Of a DNA stretch of 64,000 bases, positions 37,928 to 52,197 are shown one piece after another. A program made the translations under genes and the position numbers. A model generated the notes under the pieces. That model was not told the DNA's origin. It worked only from the letters and a program-made list of their open reading frames with translations, and did not search any database. The stretch's first letter is position 1. Every line of letters starts with the position of its first letter. Origin of the DNA: Actinomycetales bacterium (GTDB lineage Bacteria > Actinomycetota > Actinomycetes > Mycobacteriales > Micromonosporaceae); the NCBI GenBank assembly GCA_002919305.1, contig PKFB01000024.1, positions 163,371 to 227,370 of the forward strand, written 5' to 3'.

Positions 37928-38914
37928 ATGGCAGGAGTCGACGTCGTCGTGACCGGAGCCGGTGGCTTCATCGGTGGACATCTTGTGCGGGCGATGTTGG
38001 CGGAGGGCCGTACGGTCCGCGCCGTGGACATCAAACCCCTTGAGGAGTGGCACCAGCTCCACGCCGACGCCGAGAACCTTGTGCTGGACGTTTCTCTCCT
38101 GGAGGACGCCCGGCGGGCCCTCGACGGCGGTGCGGATGAGGTGTACAACCTCGCCGCCGATATGGGGGGAATGGGTTTCATCGAGAACAACAAAGCCGCT
38201 TGCATGCTGTCGGTGTTGATCAGCACGCACATGCTGCTGGCGGCCCGGGATGCCGGGGTTAACCGCTTCTTCTACTCCTCCTCGGCCTGCGTGTACAACG
38301 CTGAGAAGCAGACCAGCCCCAATGTGGTTGCGCTGAAGGAGGAGGACGCCTACCCGGCGATGCCCGAGGACGGGTACGGCTGGGAGAAGCTGTTCAGCGA
38401 GCGGATGGCCCGCCACTTCCGTGAGGACTTCGGGCTCGCCACCCGGATCGGCCGCTACCACAACGTCTACGGCCCGTACGGGACCTGGGAAGGCGGCCGG
38501 GAGAAGGCGCCGGCGGCGATCTGCCGTAAGGTGGCCACCGCCGTCCTCACCGGCAACCACGAGATCGAAATCTGGGGCGATGGTGAGCAGACCCGCAGCT
38601 TCATGTACATCGACGACTGCATCAAGGGCACGGTGATGCTCACCCGCAGCGACTTCGTCGAGCCGTTGAACATCGGCAGCTCCGAGCTGGTCACGATCAA
38701 CCAGCTGGTGGACATCGCCGAGGAGATCGCGGGGGTCAAGCTCCAGAGAAATTACAACCTGGACGCCCCCAAGGGAGTACGCGGCCGCAACAGCGACAAC
38801 ACGCTGATCCTCAAGGAGTTCGGTTGGGAGCCCTCCACGCGGCTGGCCGACGGTCTGGAGGTCACCTACCGCTGGATCTACGACCAGGTGGCGGCCAAGC
38901 TCGGCAAGGCCTGA
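37928..38914 (+). CDS. GDP-mannose 3,5-epimerase-like NAD-dependent epimerase
   Basis: A 328-residue extended SDR that closely resembles plant GDP-mannose 3,5-epimerase. It has TGAGGFIGG at 9-17, AADMGGMGFIENNKA at 76-90 and GPYGTWEGGREKAPAA at 182-197. The four catalytic positions of the plant enzyme are present: Cys121, Tyr150, Lys154 and Lys193, with the same spacing as Cys145, Tyr174, Lys178 and Lys217. It should convert GDP-D-mannose to GDP-L-galactose and/or GDP-L-gulose. AGGAGAG lies upstream of the ATG. A TagA-type glycosyltransferase follows after 15 bp, suggesting use in a surface glycan. Confidence 0.88.
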   Translation: MAGVDVVVTGAGGFIGGHLVRAMLAEGRTVRAVDIKPLEEWHQLHADAENLVLDVSLLEDARRALDGGADEVYNLAADMGGMGFIENNKAACMLSVLISTHMLLAARDAGVNRFFYSSSACVYNAEKQTSPNVVALKEEDAYPAMPEDGYGWEKLFSERMARHFREDFGLATRIGRYHNVYGPYGTWEGGREKAPAAICRKVATAVLTGNHEIEIWGDGEQTRSFMYIDDCIKGTVMLTRSDFVEPLNIGSSELVTINQLVDIAEEIAGVKLQRNYNLDAPKGVRGRNSDNTLILKEFGWEPSTRLADGLEVTYRWIYDQVAAKLGKA

Positions 38915-38929
38915 CAGTGAGGCTGTGAG

Positions 38930-39796
38930 ATGACCGGTGAGGAGGAGATGACCGGGAATCGCGAAGCCGCCGGCGGTGATGGCGCCACCGGGGGCGGGCA
39001 GCACGTCGGCGAGGCAGGGAACACCCGCGTCCCGGCCCGGATCCAGCGGGTAGACGTGCTGGGCGTAGGCATCAGTGCCATCAACATGGACATGGCGCTG
39101 GAGGAGATCACACGGTGGATCGAACAGCGTGAATCGCACTATGTCTGCGTCACCGGTGTCCACGGGGTCATGGAGTCCCAGCGGGACCCTGAATTGCTGG
39201 CGATCCACAACAACTCCGGCCTGACCACACCCGATGGTATGCCGATGGTGTGGGCCGGGCACCGCGCCGGCGCCCGGTGGATGAGTCGGGTCTATGGCCC
39301 TGACCTGATGCTGCGGGTGCTGGAACGGGCGGCTCAGCGAGGCTGGAAGTCCTTCCTGTACGGCGGTAAAGAGGGCGTTCCGGAGCTGTTGGCGGCGAAA
39401 CTGACGGAGCGTTTTCCCGGTCTGAAAATCGTGGGGATGTACTCCCCGCCGTTCCGGCCATTGACGCCGGAAGAGGACGAGGAGATCGTCGCGCGGATCA
39501 ACGCCTCCGAAGCCGATCTAGTTTGGGTGGGTCTGTCGACCCCGAAGCAGGAACGGTGGATGGCGGCGCATGTGGGGCGTCTGAACGCTCCCGTCTTACT
39601 GGGGGTGGGAGCGGCGTTCGATTTCCACGCCGGTTTGGTGCCGCAGGCCCCACGGTGGATGCAACAACGGGGCCTGGAGTGGTTCTACCGCCTCACGAAA
39701 GAGCCCCGTCGATTGTGGAAGCGTTATCTGCGAAACAATCCGGCTTTCGTGGTGCGGATTCTGCGTCGCCCGCCTCGATTGCGGGATCCTGAGTGA
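38930..39796 (+). CDS. WecG/TagA/CpsF-family glycosyltransferase
   Basis: A 288-residue GT26-type enzyme. It has a hydrophilic Gly-rich N-terminus of about 35 residues, then RVDVLGVGISAINMDMAL, TPDGMPMVWAGHRAG, FLYGGKEGVPELLA, VWVGLSTPKQERWM and VGAAFDFHAGLVPQAPRWMQ. These are the usual family blocks, and the C-terminus ends in a basic amphipathic stretch that may touch the membrane. GT26 enzymes add a sugar such as ManNAcA or ManNAc to a lipid-linked acceptor. It lies 15 bp after the GDP-mannose 3,5-epimerase gene, probably as one operon. The glycan is unknown. Confidence 0.87.
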   Translation: MTGEEEMTGNREAAGGDGATGGGQHVGEAGNTRVPARIQRVDVLGVGISAINMDMALEEITRWIEQRESHYVCVTGVHGVMESQRDPELLAIHNNSGLTTPDGMPMVWAGHRAGARWMSRVYGPDLMLRVLERAAQRGWKSFLYGGKEGVPELLAAKLTERFPGLKIVGMYSPPFRPLTPEEDEEIVARINASEADLVWVGLSTPKQERWMAAHVGRLNAPVLLGVGAAFDFHAGLVPQAPRWMQQRGLEWFYRLTKEPRRLWKRYLRNNPAFVVRILRRPPRLRDPE

Positions 39797-39817
39797 TCTG
39801 ACTGAGCTCGACGCTGA

Positions 39818-39867
39818 CCCCGGTTTCGTGGGTTCCGACGCCCGCAGTGGAGTCCTCGAAACCGGGG
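39818..39867 (+). terminator. 11-bp inverted repeat after the glycosyltransferase gene
   Basis: CCCCGGTTTCG (39818-39828) and CGAAACCGGGG (39857-39867) match perfectly around a 28-base loop, 21 bp after the stop of the TagA-type gene. There is no T-run. A tighter hairpin, CGCCCC-N5-GGGGCG, follows at 39911-39927. Together they may end the epimerase-glycosyltransferase transcript. Confidence 0.45.
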
Positions 39868-40025
39868 CGCTTCTGGGTGGTCCTCGACGACGTTCGAACG
39901 ACGTTCTAGACGCCCCTGACCGGGGCGGACAGCCAGGACAGAGAGGCCAGAACAGAGAAACGGATTTCGTCGGCGACAGAATTTGTCACTGAAAATCAGG
40001 TTCCGGATCCGCTGCGTCACTTATC

Positions 40026-40073
40026 GACTTCTCGTCACGCGTACCGGACTTCTTACCCACGCACTGGACTTCT
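40026..40073. repeat. Three GACTTCT direct repeats at 20-21 bp spacing
   Basis: GACTTCT occurs at 40026-40032, 40047-40053 and 40067-40073, each followed by a related YC-rich stretch, giving an approximate 20-bp tandem repeat of three units. The spacing is close to two helical turns, so the array could be a regulator site on one face of the DNA. It lies about 450 bp before gltB. Confidence 0.45.
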
Positions 40074-40523
40074 CACCACACGAACAGGCCGAATCACCAG
40101 GACGCCGCGAGGCTCCCGCACCGGGATCGCGGGCTGCCCGCACCGCGTACCCTCGATGCCGCCGAATCTGGTCCGGATAGCCGGCCCGATCTGTAGTCCA
40201 CATCACCGGCCCCGACGAAGGGTCTGATCATTTGCCTACATCAATGGGTTCGCGATAGTGGAATATGGGTACCCATCGCGCCAAGGGGGGCGGGTGCCGG
40301 TGACGGCGTGGAATTTCTCACGGTGAACTTCTTCGTGGTCAACCATGTACCGTCCCGTACACTGCACGTAATCACCGAGCACCACGCGGACCCCTGGTGT
40401 GCGAGAGGCGTTCCGACCGCGTAAAGTGCTCTACCCACGTTACCCCGGGCCGACGTCGTCCCGTGTGACCATCGCGCCGCGGCCGTCATCCGCCTGGCGG
40501 CGCCCGACGACGGAGGGGGTTCA

Positions 40524-45078
<4,555 letters not shown>

Positions 45079-45086
<8 letters not shown>

Positions 45087-46554
45087 CCCGACCGGCTTCC
45101 TGCGCCACTCGCGGCGCCTGCCGGCCCGTCGACCCGTCCCGGTCCGGATTCAGGACTGGCGGGAGGTGTACACCTCCCATGACGAGGAGACCATCGCCGA
45201 ACAAGCGGCGCGGTGTATGGACTGCGGTATCCCCTTCTGTCACAACGGTTGTCCGCTGGGTAACCGGATCCCGGAGTGGAACGACCTGGTCCGCACCGGG
45301 AAGTGGGAGATGGCGATCGAGCAGCTGCACGCCACCAACAACTTCCCGGAGTTCACCGGGCGACTGTGCCCGGCGCCGTGTGAAGCCGCCTGTGTGTTAG
45401 GCATCGCCGATGATCCGGTCACCATCAAGCAGGTTGAGGTGCAGATCATCGACCGCGCCTTCGACTCCGGTTACGTGACCCCACGCCCGGCCCCCGCCCC
45501 CTCAGGGAAGCGGGTGGCGATTGTCGGCTCCGGTCCCGCCGGGCTCGCCGCCGCCCAGCAGTTAGCGCGGGCCGGGCACGAGGTGGTCGTCTACGAACGC
45601 GACGACGAGCCTGGGGGCCTGCTGCGCTACGGCATCCCCGACTTCAAGCTGGAGAAGCACTACATCGACCGCCGGCTGGAGCAGCTGCGTGCCGAAGGGG
45701 TGCGGTTCGTCACCAACTGCAACGTGGGGATGGACATCTCCGGGGCGGATCTGCGGGCGGAGTACGACGCCGTCCTGCTGGCGACTGGTGCCCTCGCCGG
45801 TCGTGACACCGACCTGCCGGGACGCTCACTGCGCGGCGTTCACCTGGCCATGGAGCATTTGGTGGAGGCCAACCGGGCCGTGGCCGGTAAGGTGCCGTTC
45901 CCGGCCGTGGACGCCGCCGGCCGACATGTGGTGATCATCGGGGGTGGGGACACCGCGGCCGACTGTCTGGGCGTGGCGCACCGGCAGGGCGCAGCCAGCG
46001 TGACCCAGCTGGACATCTACCCGCAGCCTCCCAGCACCCGGAACCCGGAGCGGGACCCGTGGCCGACCTGGCCGTGGATCCTGCGCACCTACCCGGCGCA
46101 TGAGGAGGGTGGCGATCGGATCTTCGCGGTCGCCGTCCAGGAGTTCTTAGGCGACGAGCAGGGGCATGTTCGCGCGGTCCGGATCAGTGAGGTCCACGTC
46201 GAGCGCATCGAGGGGCGGCGCGTGATCACCCCGATACCGGGCACCGAGCGGGAGCTGCCGGCCGACCTGGTGCTACTGGCGATCGGGTTCGAGGGCACCG
46301 AAGACACCCCACTGCTCAGCCAGCTCGGCCTGGAGCGCACCGCTCGAGGGACGCTGCGCTGTGGCCCTGACTGGCAGACCCGGACGCCAGGCGTCTTCGT
46401 CGCCGGCGACGCCCACCGGGGCGCCTCCCTGATCGTGTGGGCGATCGCGGAGGGACGGGCCGCGGCCGCCGCCATCCACTCCTACCTGGGCGCCGCGGGT
46501 TCCCTCCCAGCACCCGTCAAGCCCACCGATCAGCCGTTGAGCGTGCCGCGCTGA
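45079..46554 (+). CDS. gltD: Glutamate synthase small subunit GltD
   Basis: A 491-residue NADPH-oxidising flavoprotein. Two 4Fe-4S clusters are bound by [17 protein letters not shown] and [12 protein letters not shown] near the N-terminus. The FAD site is in [20 protein letters not shown] and the NADPH site in [35 protein letters not shown] near the end is the usual closing motif. Its start codon lies inside the end of gltB. It passes electrons to the 3Fe-4S and FMN of GltB. A strong hairpin follows 24 bp downstream. Confidence 0.96.
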
Positions 46555-46577
46555 GTAGCGTCGGCGCCATCGTCATC

Positions 46578-46613
46578 ACACCGGCCGGCCCGGATCTCAG
46601 GGTCGGCCGGTGT
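46578..46613 (+). terminator. 10-bp stem hairpin after gltD
   Basis: ACACCGGCCG (46578-46587) and CGGCCGGTGT (46604-46613) pair perfectly around a 16-base loop, 24 bp after the gltD stop. There is no T-run, but the position and strength suggest the end of the gltBD transcript. Confidence 0.6.
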
Positions 46614-46912
46614 AACGCTGTCCCGCGCAGGCACTCCTGGTCTCTGCACGTGGCCTCCGCATGGGGGTACCGCACACCTCTGGGTCGGCGGCGCGTTGGG
46701 TACCCGCCGTGATGCAGGGGTGGCTTTGTGTCGGATTGCAGACAGACGCACCCGCGTACCGCAGGGTGAACGTTCACACGAGATGTCGCACCAAAAAGCG
46801 TCCGTACAATTGCCGTAATCCCGATCAATGTTTCCTTAGGAAGGAATCCCCCTATTCCCTCTAGATCGGGCAATGCCATACTGTCCGCACTAATCGGGGT
46901 GAGAGGGCGGTT
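46614..46912 (+). promoter_or_regulatory. Upstream region of the HicA-HicB-like gene
   Basis: About 300 bp without a convincing gene. The last 120 bp are less GC-rich and hold TTCCTTAGGAA (near 46834), an 11-base near-palindrome, and a possible ribosome-binding site GAGAGGG before the GTG at 46913. A TTCCT/AGGAA site would suit autoregulation by a HicB-type DNA-binding protein, but this protein shows no recognisable DNA-binding domain. Confidence 0.3.
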
Positions 46913-47872
46913 GTGGGAAATCAGTGGCCGGCGCTTAAAGCTCGAGACATGGTGCGACTACTTCAGCGGGAGCTGGGGTACGCGGTCGCGCGGCAGGAAG
47001 GGTCATACCGCACGATGGTGGCCGACGGGCGGCCACCGATCACGTTCGCGTTCCACGACGAGGTGACGATCCGGCCGCGCGTGGTAGGCACCATCCTGGT
47101 GCAACAAATCGGCCTGTCCCTGGAGGAAGCGAGGGAGCTCATCAACGCCGCCAGCGCCGTCATCGACTTGGTGATCGTCTCCCCGGGGGAGGACGAAGAC
47201 GGATGGGCCGTGTACAGCCCGCAGTTGCCCGACTTTTCCGGTGGTCGGACAACGCTGCTGGAGCTACGCCGCGATCTGCCGCAGATGCTGTCCTACACGG
47301 GGATCAACCCGCATACCCGGATCCGCTACCACCGGGAGCATCTGTACACGATGGATGGTGTGGACTACGTGATCCGGGTGTATCAGGACAAGCATCGCGA
47401 TGCGAGAGGACACACCGCGGAACGTATCCACACCGCGATGAGTGTTCCCGGGCAGCGGCACGAGATGCTCGCGGCGCCCCGCAGCAGAACCGGTGAGTTG
47501 CTGCTGATCTGCGCGGTGGCCTCAGATCGGATCAGCGATCTGGGGACGCAGCTGCACCGATCCGGCGATGTCGCCGTCATCGCCACCTGCGTGGCGGACC
47601 GGATGATCTGGACCGCGTACCTGACCAACTCGGTGGATCTGCTGGAGGGTGCGCGGCCCTTGGACTACTTCGGATGGTCCGAGGACATGACGGTGGGGCA
47701 CCTGATGCGGTCCCAAGCGTTGGCGAACAAGCCCCGTCAGATCCTGCTGCCCCCACCCCCAGACGACACCCAGGTGATACCGATCACCGCTGCCGGAAAC
47801 GCCGCCTGGCAGCGGGGGCACAGCGGGCTCTTCCAGACTGCCAGCTCAGGCTGGCGCTCGGGCGAGGGGTGA
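46913..47872 (+). CDS. HicA-HicB-like fusion protein with an extra C-terminal domain
   Basis: A 319-residue protein. Residues 8-73 resemble the HicA toxin fold (LKARDMVRLLQRELGYAVAR, then GSYR and VVGTILVQQIGLSLEEA), but the catalytic His of the usual G-S-H-R is Tyr32. Residues 84-127 resemble the partial RNase H-like domain of HicB (DLVIVSPGEDEDGWAVYSP, then LPDFSGG and LLELRRDLPQML). Residues 131-319 are of unknown type. HicA and HicB are normally separate small proteins forming a toxin-antitoxin pair. A fusion with a dead toxin site could be a regulator or RNA-binding protein derived from one. GAGAGGG lies upstream of the GTG. It lies between gltBD and pyk. Confidence 0.55.
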   Translation: MGNQWPALKARDMVRLLQRELGYAVARQEGSYRTMVADGRPPITFAFHDEVTIRPRVVGTILVQQIGLSLEEARELINAASAVIDLVIVSPGEDEDGWAVYSPQLPDFSGGRTTLLELRRDLPQMLSYTGINPHTRIRYHREHLYTMDGVDYVIRVYQDKHRDARGHTAERIHTAMSVPGQRHEMLAAPRSRTGELLLICAVASDRISDLGTQLHRSGDVAVIATCVADRMIWTAYLTNSVDLLEGARPLDYFGWSEDMTVGHLMRSQALANKPRQILLPPPPDDTQVIPITAAGNAAWQRGHSGLFQTASSGWRSGEG

Positions 47873-47960
47873 CCACCGCCGGTGCAGGTATTCACACTGA
47901 TGCACATACTCACACCGTGGACACCGGGTGGGTGCCCGTCAGTGGCTCGAAGAGACGTAC

Positions 47961-47973
47961 TAGCCTCGGATCT
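47961..47973 (+). promoter_or_regulatory. Candidate -10 element for a leaderless pyk transcript
   Basis: TAGCCT at 47961-47966 is separated by seven bases from the GTG at 47974, and no Shine-Dalgarno sequence precedes the GTG. This matches a TANNNT promoter with transcription starting at the start codon. No good -35 box is visible. Confidence 0.35.
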
Positions 47974-49397
<1,424 letters not shown>

Positions 49398-49401
<4 letters not shown>

Positions 49402-50396
49402 CGGAGCCCGCCATCGACGAGGGCCCGGCCCCCCGGGCAGGTGCCGGGCTCGGGCCCGCCGTCGAGACGGATCCGGGTACGGGGACAGGAGCGGACGAGC
49501 AGCCTCGGCTGGTCGGCCAAGAGGCCGTCGATGACCTGCTGCGGATCTTGGATCTGGAGCAGCTGGAGCTGGACATCTTCCGGGGTGTCAGTCCTCGAGT
49601 CGCGCCGATGTGGGTGTTCGGCGGCCAGGTCGCTGGGCAGGCGCTGGTCGCCGCCGGCCGTACCGTCGCCGCCGACCGGTTCGTGCACTCCCTCCACGCG
49701 TACTTCGTCCGCCCCGGTAACTCCACGAAGCCGATCGTGTACTCAGTTGAGCGGATCCGGGACGGTGCCTCGTTCTCGGTCCGGCGGGTCACCGCGATCC
49801 AGCACGGCAAACCGATCTTCTTCATGTCGGCTTCATTCCACGCCACCGAGGAAGGGCTGGATCACCAGGAGCCGATGCCTCAGGACGTGCCGCCCCCGGA
49901 GCAGCTGCCCACGTTAGCCGAGCGGTTGGCGCCGTACCCGGAGCGGTTGGGGGTGTGGGCGCGCGTACCCCAATCCATCGACGTGCGGTACGTGGGGGAG
50001 CCGGGCTTTGTGCCACGTGGCGACCGGCCGGCCAGCCCGCGTCAGCGAGTGTGGATGCGGGTCGACGGCACCCTGCCTGACGATCGGCTGGTGCATGCGT
50101 GTGCACTCACCTATGCGTCGGATCTGACGCTGCTGGATGCGGTACTGTCCACGCACGGTGAAGTGTGGGGACCGGGCGGCTTCGGAGGCGTCAGCCTAGA
50201 CCACGCGTTGTGGTTCCACCGGCCGGTCCGCGCCGATGAATGGTTCCTGTACGACTGCCTGAGTCCGTCGGCGTCAGGCGGCCGGGGGTTGGCGACCGGC
50301 CGGATGTTCTCCGCCGACGGTCGGCATGTGGCGACGGTGGTCCAGGAAGGGCTGCTGCGACCGACCAGCCCGTCCGCCACCGACCAGGTGGGGTGA
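49398..50396 (+). CDS. tesB: Acyl-CoA thioesterase II (TesB type)
   Basis: A 332-residue double-hotdog thioesterase that hydrolyses acyl-CoA. An acidic, Gly/Ala/Pro-rich N-terminal stretch of about 35 residues is followed by LLRILDLEQLELDIFRGVSP, VFGGQVAGQALVAAGRTV, LHAYFVRPGNSTKPIVYSVE and, in the second half, SLDHALWFHRPVRADEWFLYD. The catalytic Asp, Thr/Ser and Gln sites lie in the second hotdog. The GTG overlaps the pyk stop, so it shares the pyk transcript. Rrf2 follows after six bases. Confidence 0.92.
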
Positions 50397-50402
50397 GGCG
50401 GG

Positions 50403-50858
50403 ATGCGACTGTCTGCACGCGTGGATTACGCGTTACGAGCCACGTTGGAGCTCGCCGCCAACGCCTCCGATGACCGACCGGTCACCTCGGAGCGGCTGGC
50501 GCAGGCTCAGGAGATCCCAGCGAAGTTCCTGGAAAGCATCCTGCTGCAGCTGCGGCGCGCGGGGATCGTCAACAGCCAGCGCGGCCCGGAGGGCGGCTAC
50601 TGGCTGGCGCGCCCCGCCAACGAGATCGCCTTGGCCGATGTGATCCGGGCCATTGATGGCCCGTTGGCCAATGTACGGGGGATGCGTCCGGAACGGGTCG
50701 GGTATCACGGGGCGGCCCGTACGCTGCAGGACGTGTGGATCGCGCTGCGCGCCAGTGAACGGGCGATTCTGGAGACGGTGACGCTCGCCGACGTGGCCAG
50801 CGGCCAGCTGCCGGAGCGGGTACGCGCGCTCGCCGACGATCCCCGTTCCTGGGTGTAA
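50403..50858 (+). CDS. Rrf2-family transcriptional regulator without cysteines
   Basis: A 151-residue winged-helix protein with MRLSARVDYALRATLELA, LAQAQEIPAKFLESILLQL, then GIVNSQRGPEGGYWLARP and the helix IALADVIRAIDG. It has no cysteine at all, so it cannot hold the Fe-S cluster of IscR or NsrR and is more like CymR, the sulfur regulator. The TauE/SafE-type exporter gene downstream supports a sulfur role. It follows tesB by six bases and ends with a clear terminator. The effector is not known. Confidence 0.88.
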   Translation: MRLSARVDYALRATLELAANASDDRPVTSERLAQAQEIPAKFLESILLQLRRAGIVNSQRGPEGGYWLARPANEIALADVIRAIDGPLANVRGMRPERVGYHGAARTLQDVWIALRASERAILETVTLADVASGQLPERVRALADDPRSWV

Positions 50859-50885
50859 AGGTGCCTCGGGGAGTAAGTGACCTTC

Positions 50886-50911
50886 ATGCGGGGCGGTATG
50901 CCCCGCATTTT
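50886..50911 (+). terminator. Intrinsic terminator after the Rrf2 gene
   Basis: ATGCGGGGC (50886-50894) and GCCCCGCAT (50900-50908) form a perfect 9-bp stem with the loop GGTAT and a short T-run (50908-50911), 28 bp after the Rrf2 stop. This is the most canonical terminator of the window. Confidence 0.85.
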
Positions 50912-51189
50912 GTATGCGCGGGTATGCGCTGAATCGGTCGTGGAAACCCGGTAGCGGTCTGAATCGCTCGGTTATTCACCTCCGTATCGCAGTATTGGCC
51001 GAATAATCCGGGTTATGGGCGCGTACAAGACGTGCGGTGAACACCTCCCCAGCCGTTGGGTTGATTTCAGAGAGGCTCTCTTGAGATCCCCTATCGGACT
51101 AGTCAAGAATGCTGACGTGGGCAGCCCACATGTCGTCGGCCGGGCACCGCCGCCCAGCCGCTCCCACACTCCCCGGTGGTGAACTACTC
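50912..51189 (+). promoter_or_regulatory. Promoter region of the TauE/SafE gene with an inverted repeat
   Basis: TCTTGA (51079-51084) and TCAAGA (51103-51108) are perfect 6-bp arms around CTATCGGACTAG, in which GACTAGTC (51097-51104) is itself an 8-bp palindrome. The pair of sites is about 80 bp before the ATG. An Rrf2/CymR-type protein would be a natural binder, because its gene lies just upstream. This is an inference. No gene lies in the gap. Confidence 0.4.
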
Positions 51190-52116
51190 ATGCGCAGACT
51201 TGTTCTCTTGGCCTTGGTGGGCCTTGGTGCCCAGCTCGTCGACGGCAGTCTCGGTATGGCCTACGGCGTCACATCGACGACTCTGCTGTTGGCGATCGGC
51301 ACTAACCCGGCCGCTGCTTCGGCCACTGTCCACCTCGCCGAGATCGGCACCACGCTGGTCTCCGGTGTATCTCACTGGCGGTTCGGCAACGTTGACTGGA
51401 AGGTCGTCGCCAAGGTCGGAATACCCGGTGCTGTAGGAGCCTTCGCCGGCGCTACCTTCCTGTCCAACCTCTCCACTGAGGTCGCCGCCCCGGTGATGTC
51501 CCTGATCCTGCTGTCCCTGGGGCTGTACATCCTCGGTCGCTTCACCATCGCCGGGCTGCCGAAGGACAACCTCGGCAAGCCACTGCGGAAGCGTTTCCTG
51601 TCCCCGCTGGGTGTCTTCGCCGGCTTCGTCGACTCCACCGGTGGTGGAGGATGGGGGCCGGTCGGTACGCCGGCGATCCTGGCCAGCGGGCGGCTGGAAC
51701 CGCGTAAGGTGATCGGTTCGATCGACACCAGCGAGTTCCTGGTGGCGGTCGCCGCGAGCATCGGCTTCCTGGTTGGCCTCGGTTCCGAGGACATCAACGC
51801 CTCCTGGGTGGTCGCCCTGCTGATCGGTGGCATGATCGCCGCACCGATCGCGGCCTGGCTGGTGCGGCATATCCCGCCGCGGGTGCTCGGCTCGGCGGTG
51901 GGCGGGATCATCATCCTCACCAACACTCGTAGCCTGCTGCGCAGCGACTGGATCGACGCCAGCGACTCCACGCGTTACACCTTCTACGCGGTCATCTACG
52001 TGGTCTGGGCCGCGGCGCTGGCCTACTCGATCCGGCGTCACCTGGCCGAACGGGCCGAAGAGCGCGCCAGCGAGCAGCGGGCCACGGAGGAGTCGGTGCC
52101 TGAGCCGACGGCCTGA
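51190..52116 (+). CDS. TauE/SafE-family (DUF81) sulfite/sulfonate exporter-like permease
   Basis: A 308-residue protein with about eight membrane segments. The N-terminal GLGAQLVDGSLGMAYGVTS and the mirrored FAGFVDSTGGGGWGPVGTP are the two family repeats, consistent with an inverted duplication. The charged C-terminal tail of 40 residues is cytoplasmic. Family members export sulfite, sulfoacetate or other organosulfur anions. I chose the ATG at 51190, which begins the first membrane helix; the upstream frame to 51109 is hydrophilic. It ends before a 13-bp terminator hairpin. Confidence 0.87.
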   Translation: MRRLVLLALVGLGAQLVDGSLGMAYGVTSTTLLLAIGTNPAAASATVHLAEIGTTLVSGVSHWRFGNVDWKVVAKVGIPGAVGAFAGATFLSNLSTEVAAPVMSLILLSLGLYILGRFTIAGLPKDNLGKPLRKRFLSPLGVFAGFVDSTGGGGWGPVGTPAILASGRLEPRKVIGSIDTSEFLVAVAASIGFLVGLGSEDINASWVVALLIGGMIAAPIAAWLVRHIPPRVLGSAVGGIIILTNTRSLLRSDWIDASDSTRYTFYAVIYVVWAAALAYSIRRHLAERAEERASEQRATEESVPEPTA

Positions 52117-52137
52117 CAATCTCGCCTCTCCAGCGCT

Positions 52138-52167
52138 GAAGGGGTACGCGCGAGCGCGTACCCCTTC
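52138..52167. terminator. Strong 13-bp hairpin between convergent genes
   Basis: GAAGGGGTACGCG (52138-52150) and CGCGTACCCCTTC (52155-52167) pair perfectly around the loop CGAG. It lies between the rightward TauE/SafE gene and the leftward decarboxylase gene and is symmetrical, so it can work for both. There is no strong T-run. Confidence 0.8.
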
Positions 52168-52197
52168 ATATGTGTGCTGATAGGTGTCTCAGGGTAT

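Larger units (their letters stand above)
39797..40523. other. 727-bp intergenic region before gltB with several repeat structures
   Basis: I see no credible gene. From left to right it holds an 11-bp inverted repeat (39818-39867), the palindrome CGTTCGAACG (39891-39900), a CGCCCC/GGGGCG hairpin (39911-39927), three GACTTCT direct repeats (40026-40073), the palindrome ATGGGTACCCAT (40265-40276) and TGTAC-N6-GTACA (40346-40361). The gltB ribosome-binding site GGAGGGGG lies at about 40510. I looked for, but did not find, a convincing GlnR box. Confidence 0.5.

Noticed and set aside
40321..40460. Possible GlnR box before gltB
   Set aside because: GTNAC-like pentamers are present (for example near 40440), but none has the second half-site at the required spacing.
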